Positions 34,251 to 43,836 of a stretch of 64,000 nt of DNA are shown here, in pieces. Origin of the DNA: JBICHN01 sp043101845. Its GTDB lineage: Bacteria > Planctomycetota > Phycisphaerae > Phycisphaerales > UBA5793. The position numbers and the translations under genes are program-made. The DNA lies in NCBI GenBank assembly GCA_043101845.1, contig JBICHN010000011.1, positions 434,001 through 498,000 of the forward strand, written 5' to 3'. The first letter of the stretch is position 1; each line of letters opens with the position of its first letter. The notes under the pieces are model-generated. The model saw nothing but the letters and a program-made list of their open reading frames with translations. It made no database searches and had not been told where the DNA came from.

Positions 34251-35438
34251 TCAATCGGAAAGCGCATACCGGCATACGGCCGCGGCGGCGGCGCCGTTGG
34301 GCATCTCGTCCTTCTCCACAAGGTAGGTGGCGCCGCCGTGCGCGATCGTCTCCGCGGCGGCGATGTCGAGCAGATCCTGATCACCGTCCCCCTTCTGGTC
34401 GTGCACTTCGACCCGGCCGTCGTCGGCGCTGAATCGACCCCAGAGGCGGCTCGAGCGCTCGACGAACAGCGTCTGGATCTGTCCCCGCCTCGCCGCGGTC
34501 ACGATCGACTCGGGATCGGTTTTCACCCGTTCATCGGACTGACCGGCGAGTTGTTGCAGCGCGTCGGTCGCCTCCCGGCGCGTGGATTCGATGCGTGGCT
34601 TCACGATGTCCCACGCCCGCTCGCGGAGTTCCTTCGGCGCCCAGCGGTCGGGATGGCCTTCGATGACCTCATCCACGATCGGCTCGTGCTTCGAAACCTT
34701 CTGGAACATGGCCGCGAGATATTTGACGCCGGCGATGACGATCGGCGCCTTGTCATTCCGCAGATGCTCGTGGAGTGACGAGTCGGCGCGATGGAGATAC
34801 TCCTCGATCTTCGCCTGGTGACGCGAGTCGTCAGTATCCGTGCCCGTGCCGTGAAACTTGATGGCGCCCTTGCCGCTCTGGGCCGTGACGCGCCGCTGAG
34901 TATGGAACTGCATGCCCCATTCCGCCTCCTCTTCGACGGTCATGATGTGGCGGAGGCTCGGCGGCTTGTCCTTCAGTTCGATTTCGCGCTCGGCGAAATG
35001 GGTCGCTTCGATGAGCCGTATGTCGTCGAGACTCAGGCTGACTACGAAGAAGCGACCGTCTTCCGTGATCATGGGCAGGAGCGGCTTGATCTCGAATCGA
35101 TCGCCGAGGACGAGCGTTTCCTCGACTTCGATCGGCAACTGGTAGATGCGGCAATTCTCGGTGTCGCGGAAGATCGCGATGCCATATCCCTGCTGCTGGT
35201 ACGACTTCGGATCCTCGTGGAGCGCACGAATCGGCTCGAGGAACTTCTCGACCTCGTTCGTGCGCATGCCGTAGTTCTCTTTCAATCGCTCCTTCGCCTT
35301 GTCGATGAGGTTCTTGAGCTTGATCTGTTCCTTGTCGTGCTCGGCGCCGGTCGGATTCGTCGGCATGAAGAGACTCAGGCCGGGTTTCCGTGACGACGAG
35401 ACGAGCTCTTTCAGGTCCGCGCGAGTGAACGCGTCCAT
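34251..35438 (-). CDS. baeRF-family protein (bacterial archaeo-eukaryotic release factor-like, family 3 type)
   Basis: 395 residues, soluble. The N-terminal SLFMPTNPTGAEHDKEQIKLKNLIDKAKERL is typical of the baeRF3-type head. A middle domain (VVSLSLDDIRLIEATHFAERE) and a C-terminal L7Ae-like domain follow, the latter with QTLFVERSSRLWGRF and ending in AAETIAHGGATYLVEKDEMP. The peptidyl-tRNA-hydrolysing GGQ loop of canonical release factors is not seen. The family has been proposed from comparative genomics to act in ribosome rescue or stress. AAGGAG lies at good spacing before the ATG. Confidence 0.8.
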   Translation of the reverse strand: MDAFTRADLKELVSSSRKPGLSLFMPTNPTGAEHDKEQIKLKNLIDKAKERLKENYGMRTNEVEKFLEPIRALHEDPKSYQQQGYGIAIFRDTENCRIYQLPIEVEETLVLGDRFEIKPLLPMITEDGRFFVVSLSLDDIRLIEATHFAEREIELKDKPPSLRHIMTVEEEAEWGMQFHTQRRVTAQSGKGAIKFHGTGTDTDDSRHQAKIEEYLHRADSSLHEHLRNDKAPIVIAGVKYLAAMFQKVSKHEPIVDEVIEGHPDRWAPKELRERAWDIVKPRIESTRREATDALQQLAGQSDERVKTDPESIVTAARRGQIQTLFVERSSRLWGRFSADDGRVEVHDQKGDGDQDLLDIAAAETIAHGGATYLVEKDEMPNGAAAAAVCRYALSD

Positions 35439-35532
35439 GAATGATCTCCTTCCTCAGTGTCGAAGCCGTTCCGGACAGTTCCCGGTCGGCTATAAGACCG
35501 TAGTGGTCTGAGGAGGCGCCCGTCCGCTCTTG

Positions 35533-36678
35533 ATGAGCGCCGATTCATGGCGGAAGATCGCGGGACGAATTCGCTCGAGGAGATCGATCGTGCTCAGTAG
35601 CTGGCCCGGCTTGTCCGAGATCGCAAGGCTCGTGGACGCGGAGTCGCGCTCGATAACCGCGGAGAACCCGGACGGGTCGCGCGGTGGGGGGGCGCGGGCC
35701 GACCTCGGCGACGACGAACACTGCACGCCCCACGCGTCCGAACTCGGAAAGCCTTGGAAGGTGCGGCCGTGCATCTCGCTCAAGGCGGGTGAGCGCGTGA
35801 CGATCGCCGACATCGAGGGTCCGGGTGTCGTCCAGCACATCTGGATGACGGTCGAGGCGGAGAAGCTTCGATATCTCGCGCTTCGCGTCTTCTACGACGA
35901 TCAGGAGCAGCCGTCAATCGAGACGCCGCTCGGAGACTTCTTCGCGAACGGCGTCGATGGATGCGCCATCATCGGGTCACTTCCGATCGCGGTGAATCCA
36001 CGCGGCGGCATGAACAGCTACTGGCCCATGCCATTCCGAAAGCGCCTTCGCCTTGAGGTGACGAATGACGGGCCGAACGACCAGCCGGGCTTCTTCTATC
36101 AGGTGGACTATGCGCTTCAGGATGTGCCCGACGATGTGGCGTATCTGCACGCGCAATGGCGACGCGCGATGACGACGCGCAACCATCCGGAACACCTCAT
36201 TCTCGACGGTGTCGCGGGTCGCGGTCATTATGTCGGGACCTATCTCGTCTGGAACCAGTTCTCGAATCTCTGGTGGGGCGAGGGCGAGGTGAAGTTCTAC
36301 ATCGACGACGATGAGGAGCATCCGACGATCTGTGGCACCGGGACGGAAGACTACTTCGGCGGCGCCTGGGGCTTCCGCGCGAAGGAGAACCCCGAGACAA
36401 GCGGACCGGTCACCTATACGACGCCCTTTCTCGGCTACCCGCAGGCGCTTATCGGCGGTGAGCGGGTTCCGACCCACGCCCTCTACCGTTGGCACATCCC
36501 CGATCCGATTCGATTCAACGAATCGCTTCGCGTGACCGTGCAGGCGCTCGGCTGGTATCCGACCCAGAAGTACCAGCCCCTTACGGATGACCTCGCGTCG
36601 GTCGCGTTCTGGTATCAGACATTGCCGACCGCGACCTTTCCCGGCCTGCCGTCGCTGAACGGTCGACTGCCGCGGTAG
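35533..36678 (+). CDS. GH172 (DUF2961) family protein
   Basis: 381 residues. The family core is clear: ADIEGPGVVQHIWMTV near residue 98, then LRVFYDDQEQPSIETPLGDFFANG and INSYWPMPF-like MNSYWPMPFRKRL. GTGTEDYFGGAWGF carries a catalytic Glu, and YRWHIPDPIRF follows. GH172 members form (alpha-)D-fructofuranosidase or arabinofuranosidase-type enzymes with a double jelly-roll fold. The exact glycan here is unknown. No signal peptide, so it may be cytosolic. The ATG at 35533 is preceded in frame by TTG; no ribosome-binding site is seen. Divergent from the baeRF gene. Confidence 0.85.
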   Translation: MSADSWRKIAGRIRSRRSIVLSSWPGLSEIARLVDAESRSITAENPDGSRGGGARADLGDDEHCTPHASELGKPWKVRPCISLKAGERVTIADIEGPGVVQHIWMTVEAEKLRYLALRVFYDDQEQPSIETPLGDFFANGVDGCAIIGSLPIAVNPRGGMNSYWPMPFRKRLRLEVTNDGPNDQPGFFYQVDYALQDVPDDVAYLHAQWRRAMTTRNHPEHLILDGVAGRGHYVGTYLVWNQFSNLWWGEGEVKFYIDDDEEHPTICGTGTEDYFGGAWGFRAKENPETSGPVTYTTPFLGYPQALIGGERVPTHALYRWHIPDPIRFNESLRVTVQALGWYPTQKYQPLTDDLASVAFWYQTLPTATFPGLPSLNGRLPR

Positions 36679-36855
36679 AAATGTTGATCGCCGGCCGCAG
36701 CGGTCGTCAAGTCACCCTATTTCCCAGCCGATATCGCCCATAACTCGCGCGTGGGACGCGGGTTTCTGTGCCCGCATCAACGCGGAGGGCGCCGTTCTCG
36801 CGGCATTGGCGTTGGTGGCGGTTATCCGGACTCGTAATTGAAGAGAGGTTGGACC

Positions 36856-38895
36856 ATGAGCGTCCGATCATGGCGGCGCGAGCGCGAACTTTCCTGGTAT
36901 CTGGCCGCGTGTCTCGTCACCGGCGGTTCGTTCGGGACCTCATCGCGGGCGGCGGGAGACGCATTCGACCTCGACTTCGAATGGGTCACCCAGCCGGACG
37001 ACGACGGGTTTCTGCTCGACGATCTCGACAACGAGCTCGCCGAGCTCGATCTCGAAGCGCTCATGCAGGTCGATGTCACGACGGTCGCCGGCGTGGAGGA
37101 GTCGTGGTTCACGGCGCCGGCGGCGATCTATGTCATCACGGCTGAGGACATTCGGCGCACCGGACATCGCTCGATCGCCGAGGCGATGCGCATGGTCCCG
37201 GGCATGAATGTGGCGCGCATCAACTCGAGCAACTGGGCGATCAGCGCACGAGGATTCAACGGCGCCTATGCGAACAAACTGCAGGTGCTCGTCGACGGCC
37301 GCGTCGTCTACGACCCGCTCTTCTCGGGCGTCTTCTGGGATATTCAGGATGTCATTCTCGAGGATCTCGATCGAATCGAGATCATCCGCGGCCCGGGCGC
37401 CACGCTCTGGGGCGCGAACGCGGTAAACGGCGTCATCAATGTCATCACCCGCAGCGCAAAGGACACACAGGGACTCTTCGTGCAGGGCGGGTATGGCACT
37501 GAACATCAGGGCTTCGGCGCCATCCGGTACGGCGGACAGGCCGCTGAGAACACCTGGTTCCGTGTGTGGACGAAGTATGAGAATCACGATCACACCGATC
37601 TCGCGTTCACTGGCAACCGCCATGACGATTGGGACTTCGCCCATGCCGGATTCCGCGTTGACCACGAAGGTGACGAGGGCGCGGTCATCACGGTGGACGC
37701 GTCCGCGTACTACGGCGATATCGGTGAAGAAATCACCCAGCCGGACCCGACGGGCCCACCTTTCACCTCGCGCACGCTGATCGGTGACGGGCAGGCGAGC
37801 GGAGGCCATGTGCTCTTCCGCTTCGCGAAGGAAGTGTCCGAGGATACGGGATGGACCTTCCAGACCTATTACGACCGGACGGAGCGCATCGCCGCGGCCG
37901 GATTCGAAGTCGATCGCAACACGGTCGATTTCGACTTGCGGGGACACTTCGAGCCGGCGGATCGGCACGAGATCGTCTGGGGCGCCGGATATCGACACAC
38001 CTGGGATCAGACCCAGGGAACGGCGACGCTCTCGTTCAATCCTTCATCGCGCTCGCTCGACACCTTCACCGCGTTCGTGCAGGACACGATTACGCTCGAG
38101 CCGGATCGACTGCACCTCATGGTGGGGTCGAAGTTCGAGCACAACGACCACACGGGGTTCGAATTCCAGCCGAGTGGTCGTCTCTGGTGGACCCCGAACG
38201 AGGAGCACACCGTCTGGGGCGCCGTGTCACGCGCCGTGCGCACCCCGTCGCGCACCGAGGATGACCTCTTCCTCGTCCAGGCGTTTACGCCGTTCCCGCC
38301 GCCGGCGGATGTCATTGCGATCACGGGAAATCCGTCGAGCGAATCAGAAGAGCTCTTCGCCTATGAACTCGGCCACCGAATGAAGGTCACGGACGACTTC
38401 ATTCTGGACACTGCGCTCTTCTACAACGACTATGACAAGCTCACGACGACGGATTCGTCCTTCACCTTCCAGAACGACGGGACCGGGGAGGCGTACGGCG
38501 TCGAACTTGCCTCGCAGTGGCGGGTCGCCGACAACTGGCGACTGGACAGCGGCTACACCTTCCACCGGGTCCAGGTGCACGCCGGCGAGTCGGCGTCGGA
38601 GGAAGGCGTCGTCCCTCAGCACCAGTTCAATATTCGATCCGCGTACGACCTGACCGAAGACATCGAACTGAACAGCGCGCTGTACTTCGTCGACAATGTG
38701 CCGACCTACGACATCGATTCCTACTGGCGGCTCGATGTCGGCATGACCTTCCAGCTCACGGACAACATGGAGCTGTCCGTCTGGGGTCAGAATCTTCTGG
38801 ACGACCAGCATCCTGAGTACTCGGAACCGCTCTTTCAGGCGAACCAGTCACAGATCGAGCGCGCGGTGTACTTCCAGTTGACCTGTCGCTTCTGA
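36856..38895 (+). CDS. TonB-dependent outer-membrane receptor
   Basis: 679 residues. The signal peptide (MSVRSWRRERELSWYLAACLVTGG) ends near residue 37. The plug domain has AAIYVITAEDIRRTGHRSIAEAMRMVPGMNV, ARGFNGAYANKLQVLVDGR and IEIIRGPGATLWGANAVNGVINVITR, followed by a beta-barrel ending in an aromatic Phe (YFQLTCRF). It should import or sense a scarce ligand with energy from TonB. The preceding ELDLEALMQVDVTTVAG stretch is typical of receptors linked to DUF4154 proteins. GAGAGG lies about 8 nt before the ATG. It begins a run with the YfiR-like gene 33 bp downstream. Confidence 0.92.
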   Translation: MSVRSWRRERELSWYLAACLVTGGSFGTSSRAAGDAFDLDFEWVTQPDDDGFLLDDLDNELAELDLEALMQVDVTTVAGVEESWFTAPAAIYVITAEDIRRTGHRSIAEAMRMVPGMNVARINSSNWAISARGFNGAYANKLQVLVDGRVVYDPLFSGVFWDIQDVILEDLDRIEIIRGPGATLWGANAVNGVINVITRSAKDTQGLFVQGGYGTEHQGFGAIRYGGQAAENTWFRVWTKYENHDHTDLAFTGNRHDDWDFAHAGFRVDHEGDEGAVITVDASAYYGDIGEEITQPDPTGPPFTSRTLIGDGQASGGHVLFRFAKEVSEDTGWTFQTYYDRTERIAAAGFEVDRNTVDFDLRGHFEPADRHEIVWGAGYRHTWDQTQGTATLSFNPSSRSLDTFTAFVQDTITLEPDRLHLMVGSKFEHNDHTGFEFQPSGRLWWTPNEEHTVWGAVSRAVRTPSRTEDDLFLVQAFTPFPPPADVIAITGNPSSESEELFAYELGHRMKVTDDFILDTALFYNDYDKLTTTDSSFTFQNDGTGEAYGVELASQWRVADNWRLDSGYTFHRVQVHAGESASEEGVVPQHQFNIRSAYDLTEDIELNSALYFVDNVPTYDIDSYWRLDVGMTFQLTDNMELSVWGQNLLDDQHPEYSEPLFQANQSQIERAVYFQLTCRF

Positions 38896-38928
38896 ACGAA
38901 CTCGAGCCCCGGGGCGCCCTGACGCGTC

Positions 38929-39615
38929 ATGAAGGAGCGAGGTTTCTTGTATCGCAAAGCGTGTATGCAGCTGGTCGGGAGTGCGATATTCGCGCTGCTC
39001 ATTCTCGGTCCGGCGCCGCTCAGGGCGCACGGGATCGAGGACGCGAGCGCCCGATTGCTTGAAGACGCGGGGGATGAACCGTTCGACGAAGAGAAGGTCG
39101 CGAAGGTCAAGGCCGCGTTCGTTCTGAACTTCCTCAAGTTCACGGAATGGCCGTCGGAGTCTTTCGAGTCGGACGGGTCGCCGCTCATCATCGCGGTCGT
39201 CGGAGAGGACCCGCTCGGTCCAGTGCTCGACGCAACGATCCGCGGCAAGACGGCGCACGGCCGCGAAATCGAAGCGCGCCGATTCAAAACGCTCACGCGG
39301 AAGTCCTATCGGAAGGATGACGAATACAACGCCGCGCTCGAGGCCTGGCGTGAGGAACTTCGCGGATGCCACGCGATCTATCTCGGTGATGCGCCGACGA
39401 AAGAGTTTGTCAGCGCGCTCGAGCCGCTTCGAAATGATCCGGTGCTGCTCGTGGGCGATTCGCGCGAGTGGGGCGAACGGCTGACTCATCTCGCCGTGGG
39501 TCCGAAGGGATCGCGAATCGTGTTCTATGCGAACCGGGACGCCGTGGATGACGCGCCGATCAAGGTGAGTTCGAAGCTGCTCAAGCTGGCGACGCTCGTG
39601 GAGACGGATCAATGA
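38929..39615 (+). CDS. YfiR/DUF4154-family periplasmic protein
   Basis: 228 residues. A signal peptide (about residues 1-33, ending APLRAHG) exports it. The body matches DUF4154/YfiR: VKAAFVLNFLKFTEWP, then GSPLIIAVVGEDPLG, ARRFKTLTR, and LLVGDSREWGERLTHLAV near the C-terminus. In Pseudomonas, YfiR binds the periplasmic domain of the cyclase YfiN and represses it. Here the partner is the CHASE8-like hybrid kinase downstream. Its stop overlaps the kinase ATG by 4 nt. An alternative TTG start at 38947 has GAAGGAG at about 9 nt, and would also keep the signal peptide. Confidence 0.88.
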   Translation: MKERGFLYRKACMQLVGSAIFALLILGPAPLRAHGIEDASARLLEDAGDEPFDEEKVAKVKAAFVLNFLKFTEWPSESFESDGSPLIIAVVGEDPLGPVLDATIRGKTAHGREIEARRFKTLTRKSYRKDDEYNAALEAWREELRGCHAIYLGDAPTKEFVSALEPLRNDPVLLVGDSREWGERLTHLAVGPKGSRIVFYANRDAVDDAPIKVSSKLLKLATLVETDQ

Positions 39616-42005
39616 TTGACACCCTTACCAATCGCATCCATTCGTTCGGCGGAAAGCTCCTGCTCTTCGCCGCTACCACGACCGGCCTCGCCGTGCTGCT
39701 CGTCTGCGCCACGCTCATTGCGCGCGATCTGACCACGATGAAGTCCGATATCGCTCGATCGCTGACCACCCAGGCGCAGATCATCGGTGTGAACAGCACC
39801 GCCGCGATCGCGTTTGACGATCCGACGGCGGGGGAAGAGACGCTCGCGGCGCTCGAGGCGGTGCCCGAGATCGTCGCCGCGGGAATCTACCGCACCGATG
39901 GATCACTCTTCGCGACCTATGGCGAGGCGATCAAACTGGAATCTCCAGACCGACGGCCGCATGGATATGAAATCCGGGACGGCCATATGCACCTTGTGCA
40001 TCCGATTGAGTTCGAAGGGCGCCGGCAGGCGACACTCATGCTCTGTTACGACATGGGTCCAGCGATGACGGGAATTCGAGCCCAGGCCGGGCTCGCCGTG
40101 CTGCTCGGGTGTCTCGCGCTCGGGCTGGCGATGTTGCTCGCGAACCAACTTCGGCGTGCGCTCGCCCGGCCCGTCGGGGACCTCGTGGCGACGGCGCGCG
40201 AGGTCTCGGCCGAGCAGAATTACAAGCTTCGGGCGCCGAAACAGACGAACGACGAGATTGGTGAACTCGCCGACGCCTTCAACGAGATGCTCAGCCTCAT
40301 CGAGACGAGAAGCGCGGAGCTCGAAGAATCGAATCAGTCGCTCGAGCGTCGCGTGCACGAGCGCACGGCCGAACTTGAACGCTCGAAGGAGCGGGCCGAG
40401 GCCGCGAGTCGAGCGAAGACCCACTTCCTCGCGAACATGAGCCACGAGATTCGAACGCCAATGACGGCGATCCTCGGGTTCAGCGATCTTCTCCAGGATC
40501 CGTCAATGTCCGCGAGCGAGCGGCTCGAATATGTGCAGACCATCCGACGGAATGGGCAGCACCTGCTTGGCATCATCAACGACATCCTCGATCTTTCGAA
40601 GATCGAAGCCGGGAAGATGACGGTCGAACTCGTCGAGGCGGACCTGCCGCAGCTCGTCGCCGATGTGTCCTCACTCATGCGGATGCGGGCAGGCGAGCGT
40701 GGACTCGATTTCGCGGTCGACTACCGGGGCTCGATTCCGGCGGCGATTCGTACGGACCCCACACGGCTTCGACAGATTCTGATGAATTTGCTCGGCAACG
40801 CCGTGAAGTTCACCCAGCAGGGAAGCGTACGGCTCGTCGTGCAGATGGAGTGCTGGCCCCTCGAGAATGAGGATGCGGCGCCACACATCTGCTTCGATGT
40901 GGTCGACACCGGCATCGGAATCTCGGAAGAAAAGGTCCAGAATCTCTTCCGCGCGTTCTCGCAGGCGGATGAGACCATGACCCGGCGCTTTGGAGGGACC
41001 GGCCTCGGGCTGGCGATCTCCAAGCAACTCGCCCAGTTACTCGGAGGTGACATCGCTGTCGTCAGCTCGCCGGGACGCGGCTCGACCTTTACCGTCAGGG
41101 TGGGGACGGGCTGCCTGCGCAATGTCGAGATGCTCACGAATGTTCGCGAATCCGATCTCGAGCCGGACGGTGAACCGGTGTACGAGGCGAACGCGGCGTC
41201 CGAGTCACTCGCCGCCGAGGGCGTTCGAGTGCTGCTCGCCGAAGACGGGCCGGACAACCAGCGCCTCATTACTCATGTGCTCAGGAAGTTCGGCTGTGTC
41301 GTGACGCTCGCTCCGAACGGACGCATCGCGTTGGAGAAAGCGCTCGAAGCGCGCGACGCCGGGAACCCGTTCGAGGTCATCCTCATGGACATGCAGATGC
41401 CGGAGCTCGACGGCTATCAGGCGACCACGAAGCTCCGCGACGCCGATTATGACGGCCCCATCATCGCGCTCACGGCGCACGCGATGTCCGGCGATCGCGA
41501 ACGCTGCATCCGTGCGGGATGTGACGATTATGCGACGAAGCCGATCGATCGAAACAAGCTTCGCGCATTGATTCTCAAGTACGCGGAAGTCGACGAATCG
41601 ACCGAATCCCCGGTCGAGGAGGCGGGAACTCCTTCATCGGCGCCGTCCGGATCGACGACAACGAGTTCCGGCCTCGAGCCGCTGCTGAGCGAGTTCGCGG
41701 ACGAGGAGGACATGGTCGAACTCATCGATGGATTTCTCGGAGAGCTCCCCGATCGACTGTACAAGCTCGATCAGGCCGCCCGCGAGGCCGATCTCGCCGT
41801 CATTGCGTCCCTGGCCCACCAGTTGAAAGGCGCCGCGGGCGGATATGGATTCACCCCGATCACGGAAGCGTCGCGCAGTCTCGAACAGCGCGCGAAGTCG
41901 GGCGACCCCATCGAGGAGGTGCGTGACGCGGTCGCCGAGCTTCGAAAGCTTTGTCAGCGGGCCGTAAACGGTCGAAGCCAGCAGCAATCAGGAGCCCGAT
42001 CATGA
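39612..42005 (+). CDS. hybrid histidine kinase with CHASE8-like sensor, receiver and Hpt domains
   Basis: 797 residues, inner membrane. Segment 1 is at about residues 16-37. A periplasmic CHASE8-like domain follows (TTQAQIIGVNSTAAIAFDD, LAALEAVPEIVAAGIYRTDG), resembling YfiN. Segment 2 is at about 158-178, then HAMP. The HisKA domain has HFLANMSHEIRTP (His278). The ATPase has DVVDTGIGIS and GGTGLGLAIS. A receiver carries Asp593 in LMDMQMPELDG. A C-terminal Hpt carries His736 in AHQLKGAAGGYGF. All phosphorelay residues are present. It is coupled by 4-nt overlaps to the YfiR-like gene and to the response regulator. Confidence 0.93.
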   Translation: MIDTLTNRIHSFGGKLLLFAATTTGLAVLLVCATLIARDLTTMKSDIARSLTTQAQIIGVNSTAAIAFDDPTAGEETLAALEAVPEIVAAGIYRTDGSLFATYGEAIKLESPDRRPHGYEIRDGHMHLVHPIEFEGRRQATLMLCYDMGPAMTGIRAQAGLAVLLGCLALGLAMLLANQLRRALARPVGDLVATAREVSAEQNYKLRAPKQTNDEIGELADAFNEMLSLIETRSAELEESNQSLERRVHERTAELERSKERAEAASRAKTHFLANMSHEIRTPMTAILGFSDLLQDPSMSASERLEYVQTIRRNGQHLLGIINDILDLSKIEAGKMTVELVEADLPQLVADVSSLMRMRAGERGLDFAVDYRGSIPAAIRTDPTRLRQILMNLLGNAVKFTQQGSVRLVVQMECWPLENEDAAPHICFDVVDTGIGISEEKVQNLFRAFSQADETMTRRFGGTGLGLAISKQLAQLLGGDIAVVSSPGRGSTFTVRVGTGCLRNVEMLTNVRESDLEPDGEPVYEANAASESLAAEGVRVLLAEDGPDNQRLITHVLRKFGCVVTLAPNGRIALEKALEARDAGNPFEVILMDMQMPELDGYQATTKLRDADYDGPIIALTAHAMSGDRERCIRAGCDDYATKPIDRNKLRALILKYAEVDESTESPVEEAGTPSSAPSGSTTTSSGLEPLLSEFADEEDMVELIDGFLGELPDRLYKLDQAAREADLAVIASLAHQLKGAAGGYGFTPITEASRSLEQRAKSGDPIEEVRDAVAELRKLCQRAVNGRSQQQSGARS

Positions 42006-43735
42006 GCCGCCGCCAGAAGGTGCTCGTTATCGATGACGACTCGATGATCCACAATCTCGTGAAGATCCGGCTCAAGGATCTCAAGGTGGAGGTCGTGTGC
42101 GCCGCCGACGGGCGGCGCGGTCTGGAGATTGCTCAGGAGGAGGACATCGACCTCGTGCTTCTCGATGTGTCGATGCCGCTCATGACCGGTTTCGAGGTCT
42201 GTCGGCATCTGCGGGACGACCCGCGGACGCGCGATCTTCCGGTCATTTTCCTTACGGGATCGGACGACGCCGGAGAGAAGGTGCGCGGCTTTGAACTTGG
42301 CGCGGTCGACTATGTGACGAAGCCGTTCGATGCGGCGGAGCTGCGCGCGCGTGTGCGCGCCGCGCTGCGGACCCAGGCGCTCGTGCACGCGCTCGAAGCG
42401 CAGGCCGAGACCGACAACCTGACCGGTCTGCCGAATCGCAAGGCATTCCAGCGGGCGGTCATCCGCTGCATCGAGCATGCGCGCCAGCATCCTGACCATT
42501 ACAAATTCGCGGTCATGTTCCTCGACCTCGACCGCTTCAAGATCATCAACGACAGCCTCGGTCACGGGATCGGCGACGAACTGCTCATCGCCATCTCGAA
42601 TACGCTTCACCGTTGCGTGCGTGAAGTCGGACGGGGCGGCAGTCGTGATCTCGTGGCGCGGATGGGCGGCGACGAGTTCGCGATTCTGCTCGACGATATT
42701 CCCGATCTCGGCGCCGCGACCTCGGTGGCCGAACGGCTGATCGACGAACTGTCGCAGCCCTATGACCTCCAGGGATATCAGGTGGTAACGGGGACGAGTG
42801 TCGGCATCCGGCTCTGTCGCGGCGACTGCGAGACCGCCGATGCCCTGCTGCGCGACAGCGACACCGCCATGTACCATGCGAAGGCCGGCGGGAAGGGGCG
42901 GTATGTCGTCTTCGACGACGAGATGCACGCCCGCGTGCTCGACCGACTCGAACTCGAGAACGATCTGCGCGGAGCGGTCGACGCGGGTCAGCTCACACTG
43001 TTTTACCAGCCGCTCGTCTCCATCAGCGACGGGTCACTGGTTGGTTTCGAAGCGTTGAGTCGCTGGCGCCACCCCTCGCGGGGCATCGTCTCGCCGGATC
43101 AGTACATCGGAATCGCGGAGGAGACGAACCTCATCCTGGAGATCGGTCGACTGGCGCTTCGCGAAGCGTGTCGAAACATCAGCCTGTGGCGACGCGATCA
43201 TGCGAACGCCTCTGATATCCAGGTGCATGTCAACCTCTCCAAAGTGCAGCTCAACACGCTCGGTTTCGTCGACCATGTGATCTCGGCGATGCGCGACTTC
43301 GAAGTCGAGCCGTCAAGTCTCGTGCTCGAGGTCACCGAGAGTGTCATCATGCATAACTCGAAGTCGGTCGTGCCGGTTCTCGAGGAGCTGCGCGAACTCG
43401 GTTTGCGGCTGGCCATGGACGATTTCGGGACGGGCTATTCGTCGCTCGCGTCGCTTCATCGATTCCCGATCGACATTTTGAAGATCGACAAGGCGTTCAT
43501 CCACGCGATTGACTCGAGTCGGCCGCACGCGGCGATTGTCGACGCGATCGTCAAACTTGCCCACAACCTTGGCATGGATGTCGTCGCGGAGGGGATTGAG
43601 ACCCCGAACCATCTTGCGTTGCTTCAGGCGCTCGAATGCGATCTCGCCCAGGGCTACTTCTTCGGGAAGCCGGTTTCCGCCGACAACGCGGCTCAGTTCA
43701 TTTCGAATCCAGGGCGGCTCGCGAAGTCGGCGTAA
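42002..43735 (+). CDS. response regulator with GGDEF and EAL domains (c-di-GMP turnover)
   Basis: 577 residues, cytosolic. The receiver has phospho-acceptor Asp55 in LVLLDVSMP, plus DDD and KPFD motifs. A GGDEF cyclase domain (GGDEF at 222-226) is intact, but the RxxD product-inhibition site is replaced by GSRD, so feedback control is likely lost. The EAL domain has EAL at 350-352, HVNLSKVQ, LEVTES, DDFGTGYSS, LKIDKAFI and VAEGIE, so phosphodiesterase activity is plausible. It is probably driven by phosphotransfer from the upstream kinase's Hpt domain. The ATG lies in the kinase's stop codon (ATGA). Confidence 0.93.
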   Translation: MSRRQKVLVIDDDSMIHNLVKIRLKDLKVEVVCAADGRRGLEIAQEEDIDLVLLDVSMPLMTGFEVCRHLRDDPRTRDLPVIFLTGSDDAGEKVRGFELGAVDYVTKPFDAAELRARVRAALRTQALVHALEAQAETDNLTGLPNRKAFQRAVIRCIEHARQHPDHYKFAVMFLDLDRFKIINDSLGHGIGDELLIAISNTLHRCVREVGRGGSRDLVARMGGDEFAILLDDIPDLGAATSVAERLIDELSQPYDLQGYQVVTGTSVGIRLCRGDCETADALLRDSDTAMYHAKAGGKGRYVVFDDEMHARVLDRLELENDLRGAVDAGQLTLFYQPLVSISDGSLVGFEALSRWRHPSRGIVSPDQYIGIAEETNLILEIGRLALREACRNISLWRRDHANASDIQVHVNLSKVQLNTLGFVDHVISAMRDFEVEPSSLVLEVTESVIMHNSKSVVPVLEELRELGLRLAMDDFGTGYSSLASLHRFPIDILKIDKAFIHAIDSSRPHAAIVDAIVKLAHNLGMDVVAEGIETPNHLALLQALECDLAQGYFFGKPVSADNAAQFISNPGRLAKSA

Positions 43736-43836
43736 TGGGATCGGCCGCGCCATCGTTCCGGCTCGGTTGACATCGCCGCGCTCGGGTCGTTGAGTCACCC
43801 TGCGACGACGATGGACCTGCTCCGGGAGCGGACGGG

